This document shows, in pieces, positions 1 through 11,235 of a stretch of 64,000 nt of DNA. The stretch is from NCBI GenBank assembly GCA_031769625.1, contig JAUIMM010000519.1, positions 739,501 to 803,500 of the forward strand. The letters are read 5' to 3'. The stretch's first letter is position 1. Each line of letters opens with the position of its first letter. The DNA is from Taudactylus pleione. Taxonomy: Eukaryota; Chordata; Amphibia; Anura; Myobatrachidae. The position numbers and the translations under genes are program-made. The notes beneath the pieces were generated by a model. The model worked only from the letters and a program-made list of their open reading frames with translations, was not told the origin of the DNA and made no database searches.

Positions 1-55
1 CCGAAATCTCTCTGGGGCTTGCGGCAACGAGACCCTACCACAAGGGTAGGGTCAC
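1..55. repeat. Fragment of hairpin-chain Harbinger MITE
   Basis: This stretch resembles the interior of the complete element at 57811-58343 (around 58130-58172): both read GGCTTGCGGCAACGAG followed by ACCCTACCACAAGGG. The copy is cut by the window start on the left and ends abruptly at a CA-rich tract, so no terminus or target duplication is visible. Its 3' half pairs differently from the related copy: GACCCTACC and GGTAGGGTC form a perfect 9-bp stem here. Confidence 0.6.
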
Positions 56-118
56 ACAAACACACAACACTCATGCACACACACATGCACACTTACAAAC
101 ACTCACACACACTGACAT
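52..118. repeat. CA-rich microsatellite
   Basis: Imperfect (CA)n/(ACAC)n tract with interspersed CATG and ACTC units. It directly abuts the truncated MITE fragment, so the MITE breakpoint may lie in or have created this tract. Confidence 0.8.
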
Positions 119-1054
119 ACTCGCCCTGCTGCAGATGACCCGGCTCCTGACGCTGGATGCAGAAGACACCGCTTTGGATGGTGAGTAATTAAGGACTAAT
201 GAAGATCATTGGAAACTTCCAATACCTTAACTAGTTCTTAGGGGGAGGTGCCGCCGGACGGTGGCGTAGCGAGGGTGGAGCCAGTGGAGCTCATGCTCAT
301 GCGCTAGAACCTGTTGGGGGCCCCAGCAGGGCCGTTTTCCTGCCGCATCCCTTCGCTGCTCCTCTGGCCGGCCGGATAATTCTCCCGGCGGGCCCTTACT
401 CCGATCAGTACTGTGTAGTGAGGGGCTGGGTTGTGATGTCAGCAGTCTGTGACCGCCGACATAACATGTAGTTTCTGCGCCCTAGAATGCCTTGCAATTG
501 GCATTATGGAGGCACACAGTTTCCAGCACTGCCGAAGTGCTTAGAGGGGAACTGAAGCTCCCTTCTGTTAGCACTGGATCTCCGGCTGAAGGCACTCAGA
601 GTGGGCTGATGTGTGATTATCAGCCCCTCTGAGTGCTGCTTCCTGCTCAGTGGGAACTGACTGATCGGTCCCCTCTAAGCTTCTTGTCACACGCTACGCT
701 GCGCCCTGCTGTGTAAATATGAGATGGGAGGGGGGCATGGCACATAGGGGGATCTGTAATCAATAAAGGAGAGGTGATGTCACCTAGGAAGCTACAGTAT
801 GGTCACTGGGGTGGATAGGGTAGGGAAGGAGTTACTGGATAATAGAGGAATAAGCCACATGGGTGGGAAGATAATATCTGAGGGTTTCAACATTACAGGG
901 GGTCAATTATTAAAGGGAGTTCTATAACAAAAAATATAAAAAAATGCTCAAGGATTGGGGGATCCTACAGAAAAGGCTTTCCAGACACACCCACGGGGTG
1001 GCACCAGACACCTACTGGATTGCGGTGACCATTCCGCCAGTCACCACAACCTTA
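119..1054. other. No gene seen; contains an inverted-repeat block
   Basis: No coding region is supported. At 539-680 there is a nested inverted repeat. The outer arms are GCTTAGAGGGGA (539-550) and TCCCCTCTAAGC (669-680). An inner hairpin of about 18 bp pairs GCACTCAGAGTGGGCTGAT with ATCAGCCCCTCTGAGTGC (591-635). The rest is unassigned, probably older transposon sequence. Confidence 0.5.
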
Positions 1055-1519
1055 CTAATCGCATATGTACTAACATATGCGATTAGGATCGCAAAGGACA
1101 GCTCTTGCGATAAGAGCTGCCCTTTGTGAAATGCTGACGGGACGGGGTCTCCGTGGGACCCCATCCCCTCCAAGCCCCGGGAGCTTCCTGCTGGTCACAT
1201 GTGCAGGAAGCCCCGGGCTCCTCCTCCTCCTCCTCCCTGCACCCGGAAGAAGATTAGGAGGAGGCGGATGACCCAGGAGGAGTGCGGGCCGGCGACAATG
1301 GAGAGAGTGGGGGCCAGCGCTGGGCGACGGCGGGGCGGCGGCGAAGCATCAGGTGCAGGGTGCGGTAAGGAGCCCATAGGCTTCTATAGGGTAACGCCAG
1401 GTTTTTCTGGCGTTACCCTCTGTGTTGAAAAAAGGATAGCCAGGGCTTAGTACATATGGAAATGCGATAAAAAACCCCGAAAACTGGGTTTTAACCGCAT
1501 TTTTCCTTTAGTACATCCC
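1055..1519. mobile_element. Hairpin-chain non-autonomous element
   Basis: A series of adjacent short inverted repeats. CTAATCGCATATG at 1055-1067 pairs with 1074-1086 (13/13). CAAAGGACAGCTCTT pairs with AAGAGCTGCCCTTTG near 1093-1127. GCCCCGGGAGCTTCCTGC pairs imperfectly with its counterpart near 1174-1221. AGGGTAACGCCAG at 1388-1400 pairs with 1407-1419 (13/13). TTAGTACAT motifs recur at the right edge. No ORF is convincing. Exact termini and target duplication were not resolved, so the superfamily is unknown. The architecture resembles the Harbinger hairpin-chain copies, but the sequence does not. Confidence 0.5.
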
Positions 1520-2299
1520 GCCCAATGCCTCTGCTGCCGGGGTCCCAGAGTAAGTCCCACTGATTTCTCCTAAAATTTATGATTTTAGGTAAAATCAGAC
1601 CCAGTCACCTTATTGAATAGCAAAAGCCTGCAGCTGCGGGAAAAATCCTGCACAATTAATTTTCACACCCGCAATTAGATTCCCACCTAAGAGTGGTTGC
1701 TACAAGCACTGTTGTTCCTGCTTTTTAGGTCAGATACATTGTTGTGAAACATGGTTCTGCCTTAAGTATACCATTGTCGCATTTCTTAAGGTCAGGATTA
1801 GTTTGATAAAAAGACTACTGATTAGCAGTTCGTTGCTGTATTGTACATAGCATTTGATAAAGATAATGATTCTCAAGATTGTAATGATCATTGGATGTTC
1901 TGCTCTATCTGATGTAATGCAATATAGAGGAGGTAAAAAAAGCTTGCTGTAGGATGCCATGTTGACTCATGTTTTTTTAAATATGTTTTTAGGGTTAGGT
2001 TTAAGATTAGGAGTAGGTTAAAATAACAAAATAAAAAAACAAACATGTGTCAACATTTTAGTGTTGACATTTTCAATGTGTCAACCATTTAACCCTGTCG
2101 ACCTAAATACATATCTATAGAAGGACGGTTGACCTAATGACCATGTCTACCTATTGACTGTCAACATTCAGAACCAGTGGACCTTGTGGTGGCGACTTAT
2201 TATTATTATTATTAAGTCAGTATCTAGACACATACCATGGGCTTTCATACAAATATGGCAGTGTGCAATGAGATCATGCTTATTTTTTGGTAGGGGATT
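1520..2299. other. No gene seen
   Basis: AT-rich intergenic DNA with a short (ATT)n run near 2197-2213. No coding or mobile-element signature is recognised. Confidence 0.5.
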
Positions 2300-2880
2300 G
2301 GTATGAAATACCGCCGGCCGCATGGCCCGACAGGAGCAGAGTGCGATGCAGCGGAAGCCCGACAGCGCTGGAAATCCCGATCGTGGATAGGTAAGTATCC
2401 ACTAACCTAACCTAACCCCCCTAACCCTAACCCTCCTTAGGGGTGCCTAACCCTAACTTCCCCCCCAAGTGCCTAACCCTAATCCCCCCTCTAAGTGCCT
2501 AACCCTAACCACCCCCTTCCCCGCTGCCTAAACCTAAGTCCCCCGGGGGGGGTGCCTAACCCTAAGTCCCCCCCGGGGGTGCCTAACCCTAACCCTCCCT
2601 CCCCCTAGCCTAACCCTAACCCTCCCGGGGGGCTGCCTAACCCTAAGTCCCCCCCGGGAGCCCTAAACATAACCCTCCCCCCCGCGGCTGTCCGCTCGTG
2701 GCGCCCGGCATCACTACGATCGTGATGCCGGGCGCCGGTCTCCCGGCGTCGGGGAAATGCGGGCGTCTATATCTAGACGCCCGGCATTTCACCCTTGCCG
2801 GGATAAGACAGTCGGGAAGCCGGCTGCCGGTATTTAGGCAGTCGGCTTCCCGATTGCCTCCCTTTGGTAGATATCATACC
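2300..2880. mobile_element. Telomere-motif hairpin element, copy 1
   Basis: The ends are GGTATGAAATACC on the left and the complement of GGTATGATATCTACC on the right. The middle (about 2399-2680) is a degenerate array of CCTAACCCTAACCCT motifs separated by C/G-rich spacers. The right part holds hairpins, including CATCAC..GTGATG around 2710-2726 and a GGCGTCTATATCTAGACGCC palindrome around 2763-2782. A second copy lies in opposite orientation at 20907-21479. This is probably a non-autonomous DNA element. No target duplication was found and the superfamily is not assigned. Confidence 0.6.
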
Positions 2881-3532
2881 AAAGTGTTCTGTGTTTGTCT
2901 TGTTCCCTCTAGAGTGGACCTGTCACCTGCACCTGCAGTTTAGATTATTAGCAAAATTGTCAAAGTATGGTGCAAAATCCCAAGTTCCTCAGTTTACCCT
3001 ATTCCATATACAGGGAGTGATGAGTTTGCAGCAAAGCCAAAAAAAAGGAGCAACTTTACACCTGGGCAACACCATGTTGCACTGCTTGTCCTAGCGGAAA
3101 TCTAAATTGCAATGTAAATATAAAGCTGTCCAGTATGTGTGGGCTGCACACAAAAGCATCCAGTATTTAACATTCATCCAAAAAAATTAAAACTTCAGTA
3201 AGGACATGAATGAGATCTAAGAGGGTGGCCAAAATTGATGAGTCTTCTGGAAATTTTTGGGTGGGTAAGCAAGTATGGATAAAAGCATTTCTGATGCCCC
3301 CTTTCTCTTATTACCAGGGCCACCATCAGTAGGGTACACATGTCGTGTAAGTATAGGGACTATACAGGAGGCCTGGACTAGATAGGGTGTCCTCCATCCA
3401 CCAAGTCAAAGATGACATGTCCATGCAAAGAATGCCCCTGAATGCTCCCACGTACTTTGCCATGTCTACCCATACCAAACCCCATCAGATCTTCTGGCGC
3501 CAGTGCTTATAGGTAATGTAAGTGAGGATTAA
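2881..3532. other. No gene seen
   Basis: Unique-looking sequence between two mobile elements. The ORFs here are short and show no recognisable family. Confidence 0.5.
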
Positions 3533-4130
3533 GGGCCTGATTCAGAGCCGCTCATAAGCGGCCGCTCGTTCACTCCGAGCGATGTCCGCACATCTGCGCA
3601 TGCATATGGGTCGTAATGCGCATGCGCCAACCAGTCATTGCGGTCAGAAATCGTGTGCTCGCAAAACAGCGAGGGGCTGCTAATTTGAGTGACAGGATGA
3701 GGCGTTTGTGGGTGGTAACAGGGGAAGGTGCTTGAAAACGGGGAGTGGAGATCCGAACGTAGGCGTGCCAAACGGTCAAAACGGGTGTTTAATGGGAGTG
3801 CATAATTAACAAAGCAGCGTCATCGGCCACGTCACTTGGTTGTCTCTTAGCCTGAACTGTTCGCATGATTGCGGTAGGAAAATCCAACCACAAGCACTGC
3901 GAGCAGTTGATACGCCTTTCGATGTACTCAAGTAATCTAATAAATAGCGGAGATGACGTATGATGCGAACGGCCAGGGGGCGTCTTTACAAAATAGTGAG
4001 CGCATATTTAGTTCGCTCGCTCAGACATAGAGGCGTCAACAGACCGCAAAGAGCGAGCGCTCAATTTAAATATCCGGCCCCTTTTTCTGAACGAGCGAGC
4101 GCAAATAGTGTCCGGCTCTGAATCAGGCCC
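3533..4130. mobile_element. Harbinger MITE, TSD TAA
   Basis: A 598-bp element with inverted termini GGGCCTGATTCAGAGCCG and CGGCTCTGAATCAGGCCC, flanked by TAA at 3530-3532 and 4131-4133. The 3-bp duplication and termini match the autonomous Harbinger element at 47440-54819. Internal sequence is homologous, inverted, to the truncated copy at 45478-45977. No functional ORF; the ORF on the minus strand here is non-coding and recurs only because the MITE recurs. Confidence 0.9.
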
Positions 4131-5011
4131 TAACTCAGCAATATTTTCTATGGGGATGTTTTATACAATGAAAGTGATGCTGATAAAGTAGTAGCAGTAG
4201 GAAGTAGACCGCTGTTACAGTTACACTTTTGCCTAGTGCCTCTCTTAACCCTCTCTGCAAACCTTAGCAAACATCTGCTTAGTGGAGGCATTTCTAAATT
4301 GTGGAGGGTAGCGGTGCACTGGACAAAGCAGTGGTTCTCAGTGTGCATCATAAATTAGGTCCCCCTGTAGGCAGTCATTATGGGAGTTAGATCAATAGTC
4401 ATGGAAATACAAGTAATCAATTCACTAGTGACCAGTAACATTTCCCAGGTACTTTGTGCCTTTATAATCTCTCCGTTACCTACTGAGTGCATCTCATGGG
4501 GAGGGGAGGGGAAGGGTGGGGGGTGGTTCCGGAAAGTTTTTATTTTGTCCCCCCAACATAAAATAGTTCCGACGCCCCTATAAGGGTTGAATACAACTTT
4601 TGCTAGGTATGAATTTGTCATTGTGACATGAAAAACTAACCCAGTCCTTTAGGTCCAATATAAATTAAAGAATAAACAAGATAAAACTGTACTATTAATA
4701 TCCCAGCTTGTGGTTAGTTTAAAAAACAAGGATTATGTGCTACAGATTTTACCTGATGATGATTCTGGGAACAGAAGATAGCCCAATGCATTCATTATTA
4801 TTGCTTGCACAAAACAGACACAAACACTCAATTGTCCTGATTACGACACCATTTTCTGTAAGGCGGATTTCCCCAAAATGCACCGTGCTACGGGCTTGGC
4901 ACCGGTATATACAATTCAAACAAAATGCATTTGCGTTCTAGAAGCCCAATTCCCCAAGAAAAGTAAAAAAAGCTGAGACAACATAAGCACAATCCTCTTC
5001 AAAGACTTATA
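4131..5011. other. No gene seen
   Basis: Mixed-composition sequence with no recognised gene or element. Confidence 0.5.
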
Positions 5012-5418
5012 CAGTTTGAGTCTCCCATGTCCAAATATTCCGAAATACTAATTTTTTTTTAGCATGACTGAGATAGTGACACCTTTGCTTTTTGATGGTT
5101 CAGTGTACACAAAAGTATAAAAAATATTGTATAACATTACCTTCAGGCTTTGTGTGTCCGGTGTATATGAAACATAATGAATTTCATGTATGTACACAAA
5201 CTTTGCTTGAGCCACAAAATTATTGAAAATATTGTACAAAAGTACCTGCAGGCTGTGTGTATAAGGTGTATATAAAACATAAATGCATTCTGTGTTGAGA
5301 TTTGGGTCCTATTCCCAAGATATGTCATTATGGTATGCAAATATTCCAAAATACAGAATATTCCGATATCCAAAATACTTCTGGTCCCAAGCACTTTGGA
5401 TATGGGAGACTCAACGTG
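5012..5418. mobile_element. Tigger-like (Tc1/mariner) non-autonomous element
   Basis: A 407-bp element flanked by TA on both sides (5010-5011, 5419-5420). The ends are inverted: CAGTTTGAGTCTCCCATG on the left and the complement of CACGTTGAGTCTCCCATA on the right. From memory, the ends and the interior (TTTCATATACACC, ACAATATTTT, CAAAGGTGTCACTATCTCAG) resemble a mammalian Tigger family whose copies begin CAGTTGAGTATCCC. The interior holds a roughly 110-bp direct duplication (about 5060-5170 and 5175-5285) that shares the CACC..ACA..GCCTG.AGGTA motif. No transposase remains. Confidence 0.7.
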
Positions 5419-6550
5419 TATGCATGTCCTTCACCATTAAACTTCCAAGTACCTTTTTATCCATGTTTCTAGGTGCAGACAGGTACTGGAAGGCAATTAT
5501 TATTACACGATTACACATAACAAACCACAGACATGTAAAATCTCACACACATGTATTTTTAGATAAATCATATTATAATAGATATTTGCTTATTTACTAA
5601 TCTTATAGAAATTCTTTAAGATCTTTTTACGATTATAGCATCTGTTTATTTTTATCGCATTGTTTTATTATTGACAATTTTCAGTAATCTATTTAAACAT
5701 AATTAACAAATGCATTTATTTTAGCAGTTGCGTATGTTATCACTGGATAAAGTAATTGCACAAGTAATTAAGGTTTAGTGAGCATATAATGTGTCATTAA
5801 TTATTTCCTAATCTGACCACAGAATGATAACAACGCATGGAAATACTTTTACATCTCTGCAACTATTTGAATTTAAAAGATAAACAAAAAACTGTGAAAT
5901 GGGACAAAATTATAAGAGAAAAAAAAAACTTAGGGTAAGCAAACAGGTCACATAGGTAAATTAAATCAACCTTTAGCCAGTGCTCCGCTGAACAGCAGGA
6001 ATGTGTAATATGAAAACACTTTCACAGACAAGAGAACAGTATTATCATATGAGGCACCGCAGTGATATGAGACAAGGAAAGATTAATGCAACCTCACAAC
6101 TGTCTAAACTGTTCTATACTAAATTTATTTTAAACATGTACAGTGTACTTACTACTCAGTACATAAGGTAAGCTATAGTATAGGTCACATCACACAAGTC
6201 ACACTCATCAACTTAACACATACACATTTGTGTATGTATGTGTACACACATACAAACACACATCCTGCACTGAGTGCTTTGTAAAATAATACCCTGAGAA
6301 ACTACTGAGAATAATTAATAAGCTGATTACCCATGCTTAGGATATACCTTTAAAGGTAAAATTAACAATGTTGAAATACACCAAAAAAATATATATAATA
6401 TTTAGAATATAATACTATATTTTTTTTTTTACTTAGATATTGAATATGTTAGCTTGTTTAATGACCTAATGACACAGTCAGGCAAATAAGCTATCCTACA
6501 TTTAAAATAAGTAGAATATTGTAACTGATATACAATAAATGACATATGAC
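5419..6550. other. No gene seen; AT-rich with a short TG/CA tract
   Basis: AT-rich DNA. A TG/CA-rich tract lies near 6222-6262 and an A/T homopolymer patch near 6380-6432. No element boundary is visible. Confidence 0.5.
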
Positions 6551-6554
6551 TTAC

Positions 6555-6640
6555 CTGGAGGTCCTGTGGAGGAGGAGGCAGGGAGAGGAAAGGTGAAGGA
6601 CTGGGATGCAGGGACCAGAGATTCCCACACTTATATACAG
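6555..6640 (-). promoter_or_regulatory. Possible minus-strand TATA box, first exon and splice donor
   Basis: On the minus strand a TATATAA box (complement of 6631-6637) is followed by about 75 bases ending CTCCAG|GTAAGTC, a near-consensus splice donor at 6554/6555. The spacing fits a short non-coding first exon. The surrounding DNA is not recognisably transposon, which makes it the only place in the window where a host gene might begin. I cannot see a downstream exon (lower coordinates), so this stays tentative. Confidence 0.25.
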
Positions 6641-7447
6641 GATGAAAGCTGTGTCTACACACCCAGGTCACACAATGCTATCCCTCCCCTTTACTCTGAG
6701 CACTGACTTCCTACATAACTCCCTAACCTCAGTCTTCCCAATCAGCACTTTTCAATCAGGGATGTGATAGCTAACTAATAAAGCCACTTGCTCACTCTCT
6801 CATCATGCTGTGTCTCATATAACCTCCTGATAGCTACTCTTCCCTCTGGGCTGAGGGGGGCACCTCTGGTGGAGAGGAGTGCGTTAAGGCTGTGCTTTGC
6901 ATGCTAATATGTGCATAACCTGAGCAGCCAGTTACCTTATACAGAAGTTTATATTATACTGGGGATCATAGGAGTGTGTCTCTGGTAACAGTTACCTATG
7001 TATCATGTAATTACATCCAGTATGTGTGGGCCAGGGAAACAGAGTTCATTGGATTTAAGAAGAGTTCACCAAGACCATGCTTCTAAATAGTGCCATTGTA
7101 TGTCAGGCATCACATTTCATTTGCTTGCCGGCTATTTGTTCAATGCGCTTGGGGAAAAAAAACAATAGCCTTTTCATTGTGGCAGATACTGTACATCCAA
7201 TCTTCCCATAGGGCTGATATATTGTCTGTCATGTTCAGTAAATAGTCATATATGAAGCCCTCCTCACCTACACCACAAAAGGATTTGGTGTTGTACTTGT
7301 CCGTCTGGATGGTATGCCTGGTCCACATTATCACTGATACTTATTCTCTGCTCTACGGTGAAACCTCCCCAACCTAGGGGCAGGAAAATCACGGTGCAAA
7401 ACGGAAGGTGCCGATGAATGACACGTTCACGGGAATTAGTAATATCA
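6641..7447. other. No gene seen
   Basis: Unique-looking sequence upstream (in minus sense) of the possible promoter and up to the 3' end of the LINE. No family recognised. Confidence 0.5.
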
Positions 7448-7834
7448 ATTATTATTATTATCATTTATTTATATGGCACCACAAGTGTTCCGCAACACCT
7501 TACAAGGTACATAGACTAATAAGTAACCAGTGACTTACAATACAATACAAAGCAGGACATGGACATGTATAATAAACATTGCTATATATTAGCGACCTTT
7601 ACACCCACATAAGCAGCCAGGTGTTAGTTGCCTTAGTGGGGAGTAAGAGGTAAATGAAAATACAGTAGGGAGAAGCACAAGAGGGTAGAGGGCCCTGCTC
7701 AAAAGAGCTTACATTCTAAAAGGGAGGGGCAGACAAACAAGAGTGACACAGATGGGGTAGGTGGGGAGGAAGGAAGATGTAGCAGCAAGTTAGGATGAGA
7801 GCTGGAAGGCTTTAATGAAGTAGTGGGTCTTAAG

Positions 7835-8223
7835 CAGGGGCGTTTCTAGAGAGGAGTTGGCCCGTGTGCAGTCTCCGACATGGGCCCCCTCCTCTCTGTC
7901 CGCGGCTGGCAGCGCACTGAGCTGTGCGCGGCCAGCGCCAGAGTTATAGACTCTGGGCACTAGAGTGTGCCCAGAGTCTATAGAGTATACGCAGGTCAAT
8001 GGGAAAATGGCCGTGGCAGCCATTTTCCCTGTACTGCACATGCGTAAACTATGGGAAAATGGCAGCGGCGGCCATTTTCCAGTCATTTTTACAGCACCGG
8101 ACCCCCACTCCGACGTGGGACTCTGGAGAGGTAACTAATACTATGGGTGCATGGTGTGCAGTGTGGGGCCCCCCTGGACCCATGTGCCCCGCACACCCTG
8201 CACCCATTATAGATACGCCCCTG
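7835..8223. mobile_element. hAT MITE (CAGGGGCGT ends), TSD GTCTTAAG
   Basis: A 389-bp element with inverted ends CAGGGGCGTTTCTAGA and the complement of CAGGGGCGTATCTATA. It is flanked by a perfect 8-bp duplication GTCTTAAG (7827-7834 and 8224-8231), the hAT signature. It sits inside the LINE, so it is younger than the LINE. Related copies are at 27751-28122 and, inverted and truncated, at 44968-45232. The interior has paired CCGTGGCAGCCATTTTCC/GGAAAATGGCAGC-type segments. Confidence 0.95.
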
Positions 8224-8229
8224 GTCTTA

Positions 8230-9899
8230 AGAGATTGTTTGAATGATTGTAGAGAGGTGCAGAGTCTGATGGGGAGAGGCAGGGCATTCCAAAGGTGGGG
8301 AGCAGCATGGGTAAAATTTTGGAAGCGAGAGTGGGAGTAAGTAATCAATTGGCATGAAAGGAGGCATGTATTAAGTGAACGATAAGGGCGGACAGAAGAG
8401 TGAAAGGAGATGAGATCAGAGATGTAAATGGGAGAGGAATGGGTGAGGGCTTTGTAAGTGAGCGTGCGAACCTTGAATTGGATTCTGAGGGGGAAGAGGA
8501 GCCAGTGGAGGGCTTGTAGGAGAAAGGAGGCAGATGTAGAGCATTTGAAGAGGAAAATGAGCCAAGCAGCAGCATTGAGGACAGACTGGAGAGGAGAGAG
8601 ATGGGAATTGGGGAGGCCAGATAGGAGGAGGTTACAGTAGTCCAATCTGGAGATGACCAGTGAATGTATGAGGGTTTTGGTGGCATCCTGGGTGAGAAAG
8701 GGTCTGATCTTGGAAATATTCCTGAGATGGAAACGACAGGACTGTTAGAGGTTCTTAATTTGTGGTTTGAAGGTGAGAGAAGAGTCCAGGATGACTCCAA
8801 GACAATGCACTTTGGGACTAGATGAGATAGTTATGCCATCTATTGATAAAGAAATAGTGGGAATGAGGTTATGTGGGAGGGTGGGTAGATTATTATCTCA
8901 GTCTTAGACTTATTAAGTTTGAGAAATCGCTGGGACATCCAGGAAGAAATGGCAGAGAGACAGTTGGAGATACGAGTCAGTAGAGAGGGGGAAAGTTCAG
9001 ATGAGGAAAGGTAGATCTGAGTATCATCAGCATAGAGATGATAATGGAGGTCAAAAGAGCGAATGAGTTTACCTAGAGAGGATGTATAGAGAGAGAATAG
9101 GAGAGGTCCAAGAACAGAAACTTGGGGAACATCTACTGTTAGAGGCTGTGGGGGGGAGGAGGAGTCGTGAGACGAAACAGAGAAAGAATGGTCAGAGAGT
9201 AGGAGGACAGCCAGGAGAGAGCAGTGTCATGTAGACCAAGGGAGTGAAGGATATGCAGGAGGAGAGGGTGTCCACAGTGTCAAAAGCAGCAGAGAGGTCA
9301 AGAAGAATGAGTAGGGAGTAGTGGCCCTTGGATTTGGCAGCAAGGAGGTCATTACTGACTTTCGTGAGGGCAGTTTCAGTGGTGTGGAGAGAACAGAAGC
9401 CAGACTGAAAAGGATCAAGGAGGGAGTGGGAGGAAAGAAACGTGGTGTGGCGGTTGTAAACAATACGCTGAAGGAGTTTGGAGGCAAAAGGGGGGAGAGA
9501 GATGGGTCGGTAGTTAGAGAGAATGTTAGGATCAAGGGTAGGTTTTTTTAAGAATGGGGGAGACAAGGCCATGCTTGAATGCAGAAGAGACAGTGCCAGA
9601 AGAGAGGGAGAGATTAAGGAGGTGGGCAAGATGGGAGCAGGCAGAAGGAGAGAGGTAGTGGAGGAGGTGGGAGGGGATGGGGTCAAGGGGGGAGGTGGAA
9701 GGGGGGAGGACTGAATGAGGGCCATTACTTCCTCTCCAGATACAGGGGAGAAGGATGTCAAAGTTGTTAAAGTGGATGGGGAGAGGTGTTCTGGGAAAGG
9801 AAGAGGTGGAGAACTGGGGGACTGGTTGGATATGATGTCCTGATGTATGGAATCATTTTTAGATGTAAAATAGTTAGCAAAGTCAGTGGCAGAGAGCAA
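8230..9899 (-). pseudogene. LINE reverse transcriptase, broken reading frame
   Basis: The longest open piece (9899-9192, 235 codons) starts at an ATG but in the family's full-length protein would lie in the middle. It covers the region before the palm and the first palm motif, ending shortly after FDTVD where the frame is lost. The YADD box and the C-terminal region lie in other frames or pieces (8645-8230 is open again). With several frameshifts and a missing N-terminal endonuclease, it should not make active enzyme. The pattern RPIS..K..ERIV..R, QSGF..HSTETAL and [11 protein letters not shown] is characteristic of the L2/CR1 group. Confidence 0.85.
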
Positions 9900-10100
9900 G
9901 GAGGGAAGACGAGGTAGGGATGGGCAGATGAGGGAGATGAAGGTGGAAAAGAGACGCTGGGGATTTGAGGACTGGGAGGAGATGAGATTCTTGAAATATG
10001 ACTGTATAGAGAGGGAAAGGGCAGCACTGTAGAATGACAGCAGAAATTTGAAATTGAGAAAATCAGCCTGAGAGCGTGATCTTCTCCACTGTCTCTCGGC

Positions 10101-10279
10101 TGTTCGTGAACATTTTTACAGGTATCTGGTGCATTTGGAATGCCAGGGTCAATTCAGTCTTATGTAGAATCCTACCAACTACCAAGTGATTTTCGCGTGA
10201 AGCTATTGGACTGTTGAACTTAGAAATAATAACTGTGCAAATGCCTAAACTAATGGGCATTGGAAAGACTAGTGACAGA
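10101..10279. other. No gene seen
   Basis: Short unassigned stretch between the truncated 5' end of the LINE and the presumed Gypsy LTR region. Confidence 0.4.
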
Positions 10280-11235
10280 TGTTATGACTTATGATGAGCA
10301 CTATAGGACTCACTAGAACCAGAATATTATAGTAAGCTGCCTTTCCTATAGGATTTGCTTCACTCAATTGTACTCAGATGCCCTCAGTTTCAGAATCTTA
10401 CTGGAATGTGGGGAATACATTCCATCAGCTCTGGTTTGACACTGATTTCTCTGAGGTGCAGAGTTTAATGGGCCAATTTTCTTCACCAGGGACCTCGTAA
10501 TGAAGTTCTGCTGCAGATACTGTGATAGGCACCAGAGAGATGAGGTACCAAGGAAAAGATGGATAGACTGAGCAGACAGTGCAGGATTCTGCAGCACTGC
10601 ACAATGGTGCAATTTGGAATGCAGTAGAGCAATACACGATGCCACTGTAGGGATGTTTGATTAAACACACAGGTGTTGATTATGACTGTGGAGCACATGA
10701 CAGGTCGGTGCAACTTGGGATACTGGAGGGTAAGTATATGGAGGCTCTGCAGGAATACTGGAGTATATCAAGATTCTGTAAATGCAGCACAGGATGTCGC
10801 AAATTGGGATACCGGTGTGCAATACACAGAGGCAAACACACAGAGGTTTGATTATGATTCTGAAGCACAACACACAGGAGTGTGAGATAATCTCTATAGT
10901 ATAGTACACAGAGAGATTCAGACCATTGGAGAGTGGCTCTCTGGTGTGTGAGATGGACTTTGTATTATAGCATACGGAGAGATTAAGAATACGGGAGCAG
11001 GGCACTCTGGAGTCTCCCATGCAGTCAGAGAGTCAACAGCCCAGGAAAGTGATACAAAGTTCTGACACTGGACTACCAGCTGAGCAAGTTTAAATATTCC
11101 ACCTGCTAGAGTGAGCGGATTTCATTGGCTGGGACGATCATCTGACTAGAGTTTACAAATGGGATATGTGGTCTTATCTAGAAGAAACCAGTATTACAGA
11201 TCTGGTAAGTGCATCTTTTGGACTGATTCATGACA
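10280..11235 (-). mobile_element. Probable 3' LTR region of the Gypsy element
   Basis: In the minus sense the Gypsy coding region is followed by a purine-rich tract (complement of 11236-11255, reading TTTAAGAGAAGGGGTAC) and then TGTCATGAATC. That is the expected polypurine tract and TG start of a 3' LTR at 11235. The far LTR edge is not resolved and the left limit given is a guess. A second LTR on the other side of the element was not found. Confidence 0.45.

Larger units (their letters stand above)
7448..10100 (-). mobile_element. L2-type non-LTR retrotransposon (LINE), 5'-truncated
   Basis: Minus-strand LINE. Its 3' end is the (ATT)n run at 7448-7460, preceded in sense by TTTATATGGCACCACAAG. 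Reverse-transcriptase signatures are present in order: YRPISLPPF (about 9450), [24 protein letters not shown] (about 9270-9310) and YADD (complement of 9023-9034). A C-terminal block follows that reads HLWNALPLPIR and LQSFKQSLKT (8230-8640). The 5' end is lost near 10100; no endonuclease domain is visible. A hAT MITE interrupts it at 7835-8223, just before the C-terminal residues end. Confidence 0.9.

Noticed and set aside
2399..2680. Possible chromosome end from CCCTAA repeats
   Set aside because: The motifs are degenerate, interrupted by other spacers, and occur in opposite orientations at internal positions inside an element with defined ends.
8049..8645. A single 198-codon LINE ORF end
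   Set aside because: The last 50 or so residues are translated from the nested hAT MITE, not from the LINE.
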